A stretch of DNA of 64,000 nt from JALOAD01 sp023228995 [NCBI: Candidatus Muiribacterium halophilum] (lineage in GTDB: Bacteria; Muiribacteriota; Muiribacteriia; Muiribacteriales): assembly GCA_023228995.1 (NCBI GenBank), contig JALOAD010000013.1, positions 6,342 through 70,341 on the forward strand, written 5' to 3'. Made by a program: the position numbers and the translations under genes. Of this stretch, positions 49,220-56,348 are shown one piece after another. Under the pieces are notes generated by a model that made no database searches, had not been told where the DNA came from, and saw only the letters and a program-made list of their open reading frames with translations. Position 1 is the first letter of the stretch. Each line of letters starts with the position of its first letter.

Positions 49220-49453
49220 ATGATTGAGGAGAAAAAAGTTTTAATAAAAATTATAAATAGGAATAAATCTTTTTATATAAAATTATGTTATGATATAATA
49301 GCATCATTAGATAATCTTTGTATAACTAAAAGGAGTATCAATTCATCTAAATGTAGTATGAATAAAGATGAATTTATGTTACAATTAAAAAAACAAAGAA
49401 TATTAAAACAGAAAAAGACAACCTATAGATTGTCTTGTCTTTCCATCATTTAG
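49220..49453 (+). CDS. Hypothetical basic protein, 77 aa
   Basis: MIEEKKVLIKIINRNKSFYI, then a cysteine/serine-rich middle, then MLQLKKQRILKQKKTTYRLS. Strongly basic. The hairpin AAGACAA/TTGTCTT (49416-49436) lies within its last codons and lacks a T-run. It is divergent from the polymerase genes. The coding evidence is only the open frame and ATG. Confidence 0.4.
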   Translation: MIEEKKVLIKIINRNKSFYIKLCYDIIASLDNLCITKRSINSSKCSMNKDEFMLQLKKQRILKQKKTTYRLSCLSII

Positions 49454-49467
49454 ATTTCATCTCAGAT

Positions 49468-49734
49468 TCACTCAACAATTTCAGTCTTAGTCATACTAAT
49501 TGAATCTTTATCAATAGTATCCACAACCTTAACAACTATATACTTAATTATTTCATTATCAATAATTATAGTATCTACATTACTAACATTCTCTATGTTT
49601 ATTATTTTCAAATTCAATTCAACATTTTCAGATTCAATTCTATTGATGTTATTATATCAATTACCAATCCAGTATATTAAAATTAAAATCAATATAACAA
49701 ATACTCCTATTATTTTTCTATTTTTATTCTTCAT
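49468..49734 (-). pseudogene. Small membrane protein gene with in-frame TGA
   Basis: ATG at 49734 overlaps the end of the clamp gene. The frame gives MKNKNRKIIGVFVILILILI and YWIGN, then TGA at 49657-49659, and resumes in frame as YNNINRIESENVELNLKIIN, ending TKTEIVE at a TGA at 49468. A TGG to TGA change would explain it. TGA is used as a normal stop by other genes here, so recoding is unlikely. N-terminal span plus charged helical region recalls an inner-membrane spanin, without proof. Confidence 0.5.
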
Positions 49735-50497
49735 CTTCAAAGTCTTGTTCATAACTTAGCATCAAGTTAGAATTATCAGTAGTAATGAGCATAAAAGTTT
49801 CAAATATATTAACTAATACATTATTATTTGAGTCAATACTATTAAGGAATTTTTTATTAATCATTAGGTCTGTATTTATATCACCTTCAATTTCATTAAT
49901 TTCAAGTTCCCATGCAGATTTTTCAGAAATGGTTATTTTACTATTTTTGACAATGATATTAATAATTCTTTCACTATTTATACTTGCCAATTTTTTAATA
50001 TCAGAGAATTCGGATTGTTCTATAGTGAAAGACCATTTTCTTTTTTTAATATCCATTACTTTTTTAAGTTTATTTTTAGATATATCATTCATAGTAAATT
50101 GTTCACCGGTAATCCAATTAACTTTAAGTTTACCAGAGGATATTTGTATTTTTCTTGCTATTTTGATGTTTTCATCATCAGAAGAATCTTTATATTCAAT
50201 TTCCATTGAAACTAATTCATCAGAATTAATAAATTTTAGATTTTTTACAAATTTCTTAGCATTGATTAATATTACATCTATATTAAATTCCAAATCTCCT
50301 TTATATGTAAAGTATTCTTTAGTATCTATGAGATAATTTTTGAAAGCAAGTGTAGTTTGTCCACTCATCAGAGCTGAGTATAATAATATATTATCATTAT
50401 CAATTTTTAGTTTGATTTTATCATCTATTTTGGTTAAATCATCTAACATATCAATTAGTTCAGATGTTTTATTAAGTTTTAATTTTATTTTTGGCAT
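49724..50497 (-). CDS. Sliding clamp (T4 gp45-like)
   Basis: 257 aa, near the 228 aa of T4 gp45. Alternating strands with regularly placed acidic/hydrophobic residues (GDLEFNIDVILINAKKFVKN, SDELVSMEIEYKD, SGKLKVNWITGEQF, RIINIIVKNSKITISEKSAW) fit a two-domain clamp, and it is encoded directly upstream of the polymerase genes on the same strand. It would encircle DNA and tether the polymerase through a C-terminal peptide such as MDIFGGF. The DE-rich end (DFEDEE) is unusual. Call based on fold pattern and location. Confidence 0.6.
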   Translation of the reverse strand: MPKIKLKLNKTSELIDMLDDLTKIDDKIKLKIDNDNILLYSALMSGQTTLAFKNYLIDTKEYFTYKGDLEFNIDVILINAKKFVKNLKFINSDELVSMEIEYKDSSDDENIKIARKIQISSGKLKVNWITGEQFTMNDISKNKLKKVMDIKKRKWSFTIEQSEFSDIKKLASINSERIINIIVKNSKITISEKSAWELEINEIEGDINTDLMINKKFLNSIDSNNNVLVNIFETFMLITTDNSNLMLSYEQDFEDEE

Positions 50498-50500
50498 ATT

Positions 50501-50790
50501 TTAATTATTTAAAAGTATATTATAACAATATCTAAATGTTTTACATTTTATCATTTTAATTAATAAAGTGATTTTCTTATCTCTATATTCTTGCTCATTA
50601 TAAATAAAATAACATGTTTCATTTATAGATGAAGTTTCTATAAAATCAACTCTAACAATTATTTTTTACTATAACATCATCTTTTTTAAGAATTAATAAA
50701 ATATTATCCATCTTAATTTGATATACATTATCATTAGATATTATATATATATTGTTTCGTATTAATTTTTCAGTTGTAACTTTAATGGAA
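50501..50790 (-). pseudogene. Frameshifted small gene
   Basis: Two minus-strand frames join at an A-run: KVTTEKLIRNNIYIISNDNV and YQIKMDNILLILKKDDVIVK, then after one missing A IIVRVDFIETSSINETCYF and IYNEQEYRDKKITLLIK, ending YNILLNN. The end recalls the LLN(N) of the shared tail. No ATG is found before the first block. Probably one gene with a one-base deletion or base-call error. Confidence 0.5.
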
Positions 50791-50807
50791 TAAAATTAGA
50801 TTAATAT

Positions 50808-51161
50808 TTAAGATATTTTATCATCCTTGATAAAATATACATTTTTATTATCTTTTCTTTCTTTTTTATCACATAACATATTACCACAATAATCAAATTG
50901 TTCAAAATAACAAAAATCACATTTGTTGCTATTTCCATTATACTCAACTACTTTAAGTTTTATTTCTACAATTGAATCTACTTCACCATAAATGGAATCA
51001 TCATGTAACCAATCAAGGAATTTTTGAGTTGTAATTTGTATATTTTCCTCACTATTAAGATCTATATTTAGATCATATAAATCCAAAACACCTTCTAATA
51101 CATCATTTGGATTTACATAATACTCTTGTAAGTATTCATTAATTTGTTGTTGATTTTTCAT
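50808..51161 (-). CDS. Small protein with C-terminal cysteine cluster
   Basis: 117 aa. An N-terminal acidic helical part (QQQINEYLQEYYVNPNDVLE, DFLD-type region around KFLDWLHDDSIYG) is followed by CDFCYFEQFDYCGNMLCDKK (Cys at CxxC, then C and C), a compact zinc-binding knuckle like those in Bacteroidota phage proteins that end RKDNKNVYF. Function unknown. Confidence 0.6.
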   Translation of the reverse strand: MKNQQQINEYLQEYYVNPNDVLEGVLDLYDLNIDLNSEENIQITTQKFLDWLHDDSIYGEVDSIVEIKLKVVEYNGNSNKCDFCYFEQFDYCGNMLCDKKERKDNKNVYFIKDDKIS

Positions 51162-51165
51162 AATA

Positions 51166-51243
51166 TTATATTTTACTTTTATTTCTTATTTCCTCAAATG
51201 TGTATTCTTTAGTAATAATTCCATTTAAGAACAGTTTTACCAT
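51166..51243 (-). CDS. Possible 25-aa peptide
   Basis: ATG at 51243 starts 4 nt after the stop of 51248-51556 and gives MVKLFLNGIITKEYTFEEIR and NKSKI before TAA. The sequence looks like a natural protein (strand-turn-helix) and ends with a basic RNKSKI similar to the beginning of the shared tail. Short, so only a candidate. Confidence 0.4.
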   Translation of the reverse strand: MVKLFLNGIITKEYTFEEIRNKSKI

Positions 51244-51247
51244 CACA

Positions 51248-51556
51248 TTATAAATTATTAATTATTTCTCTTATTTTATCTTCTATTATTTTTAAATTTG
51301 ATTTTTTAGTTTTAATATCCAATTGTATTCTCCAATTTCTTATTACATCATCTTCATTTGGAACTTCTGTTGTAATTATATCAATATATTCATCAAAAAG
51401 TTCATTATTTATGATTTCTTCTGTATTAAGATTTAAGTCCGGTAATATTTGATATGTACCATCAACACTATCAAATATTGTACCCTTCGCCAATTTAACC
51501 TCTTTTGTTATTTGATTTATTATATCTTCTTTAAGTATAAATTTTTTATAAGTCAT
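51248..51556 (-). CDS. Hypothetical protein, 102 aa
   Basis: Starts MTYKKFILKEDIINQITKEV, contains GTIFDSVDGTYQILPDLNLN and ends with a helix (KIIEDKIREIINNL). Acidic with no recognised motif. A host-type -7 box (TATATTTGC, 51573-51581) and an AATATATATT stretch lie just upstream, so both promoter types may act here. Confidence 0.55.
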   Translation of the reverse strand: MTYKKFILKEDIINQITKEVKLAKGTIFDSVDGTYQILPDLNLNTEEIINNELFDEYIDIITTEVPNEDDVIRNWRIQLDIKTKKSNLKIIEDKIREIINNL

Positions 51557-51572
51557 ATGTAATATATATTAT

Positions 51573-51581
51573 GCAAATATA
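51573..51581 (-). promoter_or_regulatory. Bacteroidota-type promoter, -7 box
   Basis: TATATTTGC on the minus strand, about 17 nt before the ATG at 51556. Confidence 0.55.
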
Positions 51582-51634
51582 CAAATAAAATAGATACTAA
51601 CAAAAAAATATCAAAATTAATTGAGATTTTATAT

Positions 51635-52135
51635 TTATCTTCTTAGATAGCCTAATAATTCTATCATATTTTTAATTGCATAACCAAGTGATTCGAGATT
51701 TTTTATACTTTCCATAAGGAAAGAGAGATAACTATCTATAATCTCTATTGTTCGCTCATTCTGAGCAAGATGAGCATCTATTAATAATCCTTTTTCAGTT
51801 AGATTAGTTTTAACTCCAAATCCAGTAGCATAGAAAATAAGTTTATCATATTTAATTTTTTTGATTTTAACACTTTCCCTACTTCTTTTATTCATAAAGA
51901 GTTTATTCTCTTCATTTAATTTTTGTTTGAATGTTAATGAAAATGCTTGTGCATCTAATATTTTAGTTGGATTTTTCGGATCTTCTAAATCATTAGCGAT
52001 TTGAAGAACATCAAATATGGGTTCAAGTTCTTTATTCCATTGTTCTCTTTTATTAGTGAAGAAATCTTCCAATCTATCATTTGTTTCACTTAATTTATCA
52101 ATACGTTCTATTTCTAATGGGTTATATAAGTCCAT
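51635..52135 (-). CDS. UvsY-like recombination mediator
   Basis: 166 aa (T4 UvsY 137 aa). The helical middle KIKKIKYDKLIFYATGFGVK parallels KLRKLKWEYYTG of UvsY. The C-terminal helices IIDSYLSFLMESIKNLESLG and YAIKNMIELLGYLRR parallel IEYLESIIKELNNRQFQIRN with IIEWRKF. In T4, UvsY loads UvsX recombinase onto gp32-coated ssDNA. It lies in the replication-associated minus-strand run near the clamp. Assigned by recalled pattern; needs a profile search. Confidence 0.45.
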   Translation of the reverse strand: MDLYNPLEIERIDKLSETNDRLEDFFTNKREQWNKELEPIFDVLQIANDLEDPKNPTKILDAQAFSLTFKQKLNEENKLFMNKRSRESVKIKKIKYDKLIFYATGFGVKTNLTEKGLLIDAHLAQNERTIEIIDSYLSFLMESIKNLESLGYAIKNMIELLGYLRR

Positions 52136-52278
52136 ATTTTTAATTATTTTATAAGTTTGTTTAATTTAATTTACAATCTTCACTTAAAATTGTAATATTT
52201 TATCTGATTTTTTTATGTGAATTATATGGTATAAAAAATAAAAGTTTCAAAAAAACAATTTCAATGATTTATTATATT

Positions 52279-52839
52279 TTAATATTCATCATCCATATCT
52301 CTCACTTTTCTTTTACGTATTGGTTTTGATTTTCTATAACGTACTGGTTTTGATTTTATTTTATTTTTCTTTTCTTCAAATTCATCAGGATCTGGCAAAT
52401 ATTCTGTTAACAATTTAAGATTTGGTTCCAATTCATCTAATATAAAAGTTAAATTATCATTTTTAAATAATAATTTATCTAATTCACTATCATCTATGAT
52501 GTTAGCTAGTTTTCCCAAACTATCAATTATACTTAATAACTTACCTCTTATTTCAGATTCATATTTTTTACTCTCTTTAATATCTTTAAGATTTTTAGCT
52601 AATATTAATCTTCTATATAATTTAAGATCATTAGCATTAAGTCCTTGTATTCCTTTTTTAGACTTATTATTGTCTTTTTCTTTTAATTTGGATATTTCAG
52701 CATCAATCTCCTCAATTGTAATTTTTTCCCCTTCTTTTTTCCCAAAAGCTTTTCTTAAGGAGCCTTCATTTTTCAATGTATCTTGTATCCAGTTTTCTTT
52801 TTCTTCATTTATGGAGAAATCATTAAATTTTTGTATCAT
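52279..52839 (-). CDS. Tagged charged helical protein
   Basis: 186 aa. It begins MIQKFNDFSINEEKEN, a loose version of the N-terminal tag (K-F-x-x-F...NE). EKITIEEIDAEISKLKEKDN and KLYRRLILAKNLKDIKESKK indicate long helices. The end is very basic, then acidic (SKPVRYRKSKPIRKRKV, RDMDDEY), like a nucleic-acid-binding tail. A possible head-internal or DNA-associated protein; not recognised. Confidence 0.5.
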   Translation of the reverse strand: MIQKFNDFSINEEKENWIQDTLKNEGSLRKAFGKKEGEKITIEEIDAEISKLKEKDNNKSKKGIQGLNANDLKLYRRLILAKNLKDIKESKKYESEIRGKLLSIIDSLGKLANIIDDSELDKLLFKNDNLTFILDELEPNLKLLTEYLPDPDEFEEKKNKIKSKPVRYRKSKPIRKRKVRDMDDEY

Positions 52840-52860
52840 GTTTTTTTATTTATTTTTATT

Positions 52861-53238
52861 TTAGAAATTATACTCATTCTTAAATAATCTATCTAAGATG
52901 TTTTGATATTCAGTGAATGCTGTTCTAATATCTTTTTTGATTGTTAATCTTTTCATAATCATTATGGACTTTATTCTACGTAAGAAACTTAATATATTAA
53001 GTTGATCTATAAATTCTTTAGTAAATTCAGCATTTAATTGATTTAATATACTTTCTATATCAATATTTTGAAAATTTTTATATTTTACTTTATTATCTTC
53101 AATGTAAATATTTTCCAAAATATATGTTCTATATTCTTTTAATCTATTCAATAGATTAAATTTAAGAGTCTCTAAATTAATTGGCTCTAAATCCTCTATT
53201 TTAATTTCATTAAATTGTTTATATTTTAATATTTTCAT
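52861..53238 (-). CDS. Tagged helical protein, 125 aa
   Basis: Begins MKILKYKQFNEIKIEDL, matching the N-terminal tag (M-K-x-x-K...F-N-E). The remainder is helical (ESILNQLNAEFTKEFIDQL, FLRRIKSIMIMKRLTIKKD) and ends RLFKNEYNF. It sits between another tagged gene and the WYL-like protein, all on one strand. Function unknown. Confidence 0.55.
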   Translation of the reverse strand: MKILKYKQFNEIKIEDLEPINLETLKFNLLNRLKEYRTYILENIYIEDNKVKYKNFQNIDIESILNQLNAEFTKEFIDQLNILSFLRRIKSIMIMKRLTIKKDIRTAFTEYQNILDRLFKNEYNF

Positions 53239-53243
53239 ATCAT

Positions 53244-54152
53244 TTATAATTTTTTATCAAAAAGATATAACTTAAATATTTTATTACCTTTTATAGTTTT
53301 AATTTTTTTAAGTGAACTTCCCATAATTGAATCTAATACCTTAAACACTCCCAAGGTAACATTATTTTCATCTATTAATTTTATAGTATTACCAGGTTGT
53401 CCCATTGCTCCACTTAATGCTATATAATTATTGCCATATAAACTTTTAAGAAATGTTATTTTAGCAATGGCTACATTTTTTATATTATTTATATAAGCAT
53501 TATCCATCGGTTTGATAAGATCTAACTCTGAATTTGTATTATTTGCTTTAATGGTTACAAATTTTCTATTTTCATCTCCTAATGAGATTTCATCTCTACT
53601 TTGGATTTTATCTAATTTAATTAAATTTCTTTGATTTCTACGAATTTCATTAAAATCAGCTTTAGCTATTATACCACCCCTCATGCCTTTATCATTCATA
53701 TTATAACCATTTGGTGCTAATCTGATAAAAGATCCAGTGAAAGTTATTGACATAATTCTATCTGCTCTGAATAATCTCCATATTTTCTTAATATGTCTTT
53801 TATTAGAAACAGACCAACCACTTAAATGCCAAGCTCTTAATAATGGTTTTCCTATAGCACTTCTACCTGCTACAACAAATGCTACTGCTCTTGAGTGTCC
53901 ACTAAAATGCTTATCTTCAGCACCTTTATAATCTATAAGGAATATCATTCCATATTTTATAGCTTTAATTGCTATATCTGGAGTATATTTAATAGGTTCA
54001 TTAATAGGTATATTAGCTAATTCAGGGATGTTTGCTAAATTAGTTTTACTTCTATATTCATTATCCTCAACCAATTCATATTTTTCTTTTATTACATATT
54101 CAACTGGTTTTGTATTATAATAATCTTTAATTTGTTGTAAAGTAGTTATCAT
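53244..54152 (-). CDS. Protein with WYL-like domain
   Basis: 302 aa. KPLLRAWHLSGWSVSNKRHI, then IKKIWRLFRADRIMSITFTG resembles the end of WYL domains (R-x-x-R/W ... RxFRxDRI). The preceding IFLIDYKGAEDKHFSGHSR would be its first strands. Without a DNA-binding N-terminus it is not a typical WYL regulator. The C-terminal half (ALSGAMGQPGNTIKLIDENN) looks like an additional beta domain. A late-type TTAATATATAA motif lies upstream. Confidence 0.45.
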   Translation of the reverse strand: MITTLQQIKDYYNTKPVEYVIKEKYELVEDNEYRSKTNLANIPELANIPINEPIKYTPDIAIKAIKYGMIFLIDYKGAEDKHFSGHSRAVAFVVAGRSAIGKPLLRAWHLSGWSVSNKRHIKKIWRLFRADRIMSITFTGSFIRLAPNGYNMNDKGMRGGIIAKADFNEIRRNQRNLIKLDKIQSRDEISLGDENRKFVTIKANNTNSELDLIKPMDNAYINNIKNVAIAKITFLKSLYGNNYIALSGAMGQPGNTIKLIDENNVTLGVFKVLDSIMGSSLKKIKTIKGNKIFKLYLFDKKL

Positions 54153-54182
54153 GCTATTATATATTAATTATTTTTATGAAAA

Positions 54183-54210
54183 AAGCGATAAATAAAATTA
54201 TTTATCGCTT
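54183..54210 (-). terminator. Terminator after the small lipoprotein gene
   Basis: AAGCGATAAAT/ATTTATCGCTT stem, 11 bp, with a T-run on the minus-strand side. Confidence 0.8.
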
Positions 54211-54232
54211 CAACAATATTTTATATATTGTT

Positions 54233-54367
54233 TTATTGAACTGATGTTTCAATAGGTGTTTCTACTACAGTTTCTGTAGTTGTTTCTGTAGTTGTTTCTG
54301 TTTTTCCACCACATGCAATCATTGTCATTGTTGTTGCTACTAAAAGCACTAAAAGAATTTTCTTCAT
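54233..54367 (-). CDS. Small lipoprotein, 44 aa
   Basis: MKKILLVLLVATTMTMIACG is a signal peptide with lipobox MIAC (Cys19), so the mature product is a lipoprotein of about 26 residues: GGKTETTTETTTETVV and ETPIETSVQ, a Thr/Glu repeat with no fold. It has its own terminator. Small phage lipoproteins can block superinfection or act as outer-membrane spanins (Rz1-like), but Rz1 types are Pro-rich. Too short for routine gene calls, yet the signal is clear. Confidence 0.75.
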   Translation of the reverse strand: MKKILLVLLVATTMTMIACGGKTETTTETTTETVVETPIETSVQ

Positions 54368-54436
54368 TTTTATTTTATTTTTTTGTTTAATGTTATATTA
54401 TCTAATTAAAAAAAGTTTTTATTTTGATTAAAAATA

Positions 54437-54452
54437 TTAATATATATAAATA
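54437..54452 (+). promoter_or_regulatory. Late-type promoter motif
   Basis: TTAATATATATAAATA, 10 nt before the ATG at 54463. Confidence 0.45.
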
Positions 54453-54462
54453 AAAAGTTTTT

Positions 54463-55170
54463 ATGTCAATTATTAATAGAGAGGAAGCTAATAAATATTA
54501 TAAATTAATAAATGAATTAGTTGATGAATATATAATTAAGTGGAAAATTAGACCTTCAAACTTGAAAAAATATCTAAAACCTAATTCAGATCGTTTTAAT
54601 AAGTTTCTACAAATAAATCAATTACATAATATTAAAGGAGCTAATATCATATTAACTGATATAATAGAAGATAGATATAATATGGAAAAAGATGGAGTTA
54701 TGACTTTTGAAAATTTCAAAATATTTGAATCAGAAGATTTTAAGATTACAACAATAAACCAATGTTTATATAAAGGAATTGAAGCTGCTACTAATCAAAT
54801 GGAAAAAGTATTAGCTGATTATTATGATGTTAATTTAGGTGATATTGATATAATTGATCCAGAACGACATATGTTTAAGTTAAATAATTGGGAAAATAAA
54901 AACATTGGAATTATAATATATTCTGAAGAAGATATACAATTGATTAAATCAAATGTATCAGAACTATTATTTAATGAATTATTAAATAAAAATGTTGAGT
55001 TAAATACTATATCAATTGATTTAAGTGATTTAATAGATAAAACCAATTTTAATGATAAAATAGAGAAAATATTAAATAAAGAAAAAATGATAAATATTAT
55101 ATCAAAATGCTTAAATCAATTTGAATTTAAGAATAGTTTTAATAATTATTATATTTGGACTTTAGAATAA
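54463..55170 (+). CDS. Hypothetical protein with internal tag-like segment
   Basis: 235 aa, no family recognised. Helical N-terminal third (NREEANKYYKLINELVDEYI). At about residue 85 MTFENFKIFESEDFK resembles the N-terminal tag but lies inside the protein. An alternative start there would make a 156-aa tagged protein. The rest is acidic (LNTISIDLSDLIDKTNFND). The gene precedes two copies of the 30-bp element and the endolysin. Confidence 0.5.
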   Translation: MSIINREEANKYYKLINELVDEYIIKWKIRPSNLKKYLKPNSDRFNKFLQINQLHNIKGANIILTDIIEDRYNMEKDGVMTFENFKIFESEDFKITTINQCLYKGIEAATNQMEKVLADYYDVNLGDIDIIDPERHMFKLNNWENKNIGIIIYSEEDIQLIKSNVSELLFNELLNKNVELNTISIDLSDLIDKTNFNDKIEKILNKEKMINIISKCLNQFEFKNSFNNYYIWTLE

Positions 55171-55175
55171 TCAGT

Positions 55176-55213
55176 AAAATGAAAAAGATGCGACATCATG
55201 ATATATACTTTTT
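55176..55213 (+). repeat. 30-bp repeated element, copy 2
   Basis: AAAATGAAAAAG followed by the GATGCGACATCATGATATAT core and ACTTT. It shares with copy 1 the short frame MKKMRHHDI. Confidence 0.8.
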
Positions 55214-55233
55214 ATAATTTTATAATTAAATCT

Positions 55234-55265
55234 AAAAAGATGCGACATCATGATATATACTTTAT
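55234..55265 (+). repeat. 30-bp repeated element, copy 3
   Basis: AAAAA then GATGCGACATCATGATATAT then ACTTTATA, ending 17 nt before the endolysin ATG. Core contains ATCATGAT (palindrome) and a TATATA stretch usable as a -10-like box. Confidence 0.8.
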
Positions 55266-55282
55266 AAAAATAAAATATTTTT

Positions 55283-56101
55283 ATGTTAAAATTGAATTCA
55301 AGAGGTGAAGAAGTTAAACAACTTCAAATTAAATTAGGATTAAAACCAGATGGAATATTTGGTACAATTACAGAAAGTAAAGTTAAGGAATGGCAATCTC
55401 AAAATGGATTAGTTGCAGATGGTATAGTGGGTGAAAAAACATGGAGAATGTTATTCGGGGGTGTACCCAACAACCCCCAGATCAATCTTGATAAATTAAA
55501 AGGTTATATATCTGATGATGTTATTAATGAATTATCAGGTATTATAGAAAAATATAAATTAAATAAAATTCAAGTTGCTCATTTTCTATCTCAGTGTTCA
55601 CATGAAAGTGGTAATTTTAAGGTAGTTAGAGAAAATCTTAATTATTCTACCAATAGAATGTTAGAGATATTTAAGTATGATTTTGATATTAATAAAGATG
55701 CTGTGTTATCTACCAGTGAAAAAAAGAAAGCAGATTTATTAAAAGGATCTCCTGAAAAAATTGCTAATTTTGTTTATTCTAATCAAAATGGTAATGGTGA
55801 TGAAAATTCTGGTGATGGATGGAAATATAGAGGTAGGGGTTATATTCAATTAACAGGTCGTAGTAATTATGAGGCTTTTGATAAAGTAGTTGAGGATGAT
55901 ATTATATCAAACCCTGATTTAGTAGCCACTAAATATCCATTAGAATCTGCTGCTTTTTTCTTTGAGAAAAATAAATTATGGAATATTTGTGTATCTGATA
56001 CAACAGATACCATTAAAAAACTAACAAAAAAAATTAATGGTGGATATAATGGCTTAAATGATAGGATTAAAAAGTTTAATGAAATATATAATTTGTTATA
56101 A
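55283..56101 (+). CDS. Endolysin: peptidoglycan-binding domain plus GH19-like lysozyme
   Basis: 272 aa. Residues about 1-58 are a PG_binding_1 domain (SRGEEVKQLQIKLGLKPDGI, then GEKTWRMLFGG). Residues about 80-272 are a GH19-type hydrolase: HFLSQCSHESGNFKVVRENL with the catalytic Glu in SHESG, then GWKYRGRGYIQLTGRSNYEA and KINGGYNGLNDRIKKFNEI. It cleaves peptidoglycan at lysis; no signal peptide, so a holin or pinholin is required. Two copies of the repeated element lie just upstream; a terminator follows. Confidence 0.93.
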   Translation: MLKLNSRGEEVKQLQIKLGLKPDGIFGTITESKVKEWQSQNGLVADGIVGEKTWRMLFGGVPNNPQINLDKLKGYISDDVINELSGIIEKYKLNKIQVAHFLSQCSHESGNFKVVRENLNYSTNRMLEIFKYDFDINKDAVLSTSEKKKADLLKGSPEKIANFVYSNQNGNGDENSGDGWKYRGRGYIQLTGRSNYEAFDKVVEDDIISNPDLVATKYPLESAAFFFEKNKLWNICVSDTTDTIKKLTKKINGGYNGLNDRIKKFNEIYNLL

Positions 56102-56103
56102 AT

Positions 56104-56133
56104 AAAAAGGAGATATATAAAATCTCCTTTTTT
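56104..56133. terminator. Bidirectional terminator after the endolysin
   Basis: AAAAAGGAGAT, ATATAAA, ATCTCCTTTTTT between convergent genes. Confidence 0.85.
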
Positions 56134-56347
56134 AATAATAATTAAATTGATGGTTAAATCTTTCTTTGATGAATTTATTTATTATATGGCATTTTTCATA
56201 TTCTTCTAAATTCTCAAAATATTTTAGTGTTTCTAATAAATATTCTTTTTTATATGGATTTAGATTAATATCATAAGGTATATTTTCCTTTATCCTTTCA
56301 TATATAATATTCATTACATAGTTTTTAGGTGTTAATTTTATAGACAT
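56132..56347 (-). CDS. Hypothetical protein, 71 aa
   Basis: Helical throughout: KLTPKNYVMNIIYERIKENI, then KKEYLLETLKYFENLEEYEK. A His/Phe/Tyr-rich end (RFNHQFNYY). No motif recognised. Shares an operon with 56349-56957 (1-nt gap). Confidence 0.55.
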   Translation of the reverse strand: MSIKLTPKNYVMNIIYERIKENIPYDINLNPYKKEYLLETLKYFENLEEYEKCHIINKFIKERFNHQFNYY

Positions 56348-56348
56348 A

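Noticed and set aside
49785-50336. Plus-strand frame of 183 codons opposite the clamp gene
   Set aside because: Entirely antisense to the clamp gene; Leu/Ile/Ser-rich shadow with no promoter.
21417-55265. The 30-bp repeats as a CRISPR remnant
   Set aside because: Only three copies, two loci, no cas genes and no spacer-sized regular spacing.
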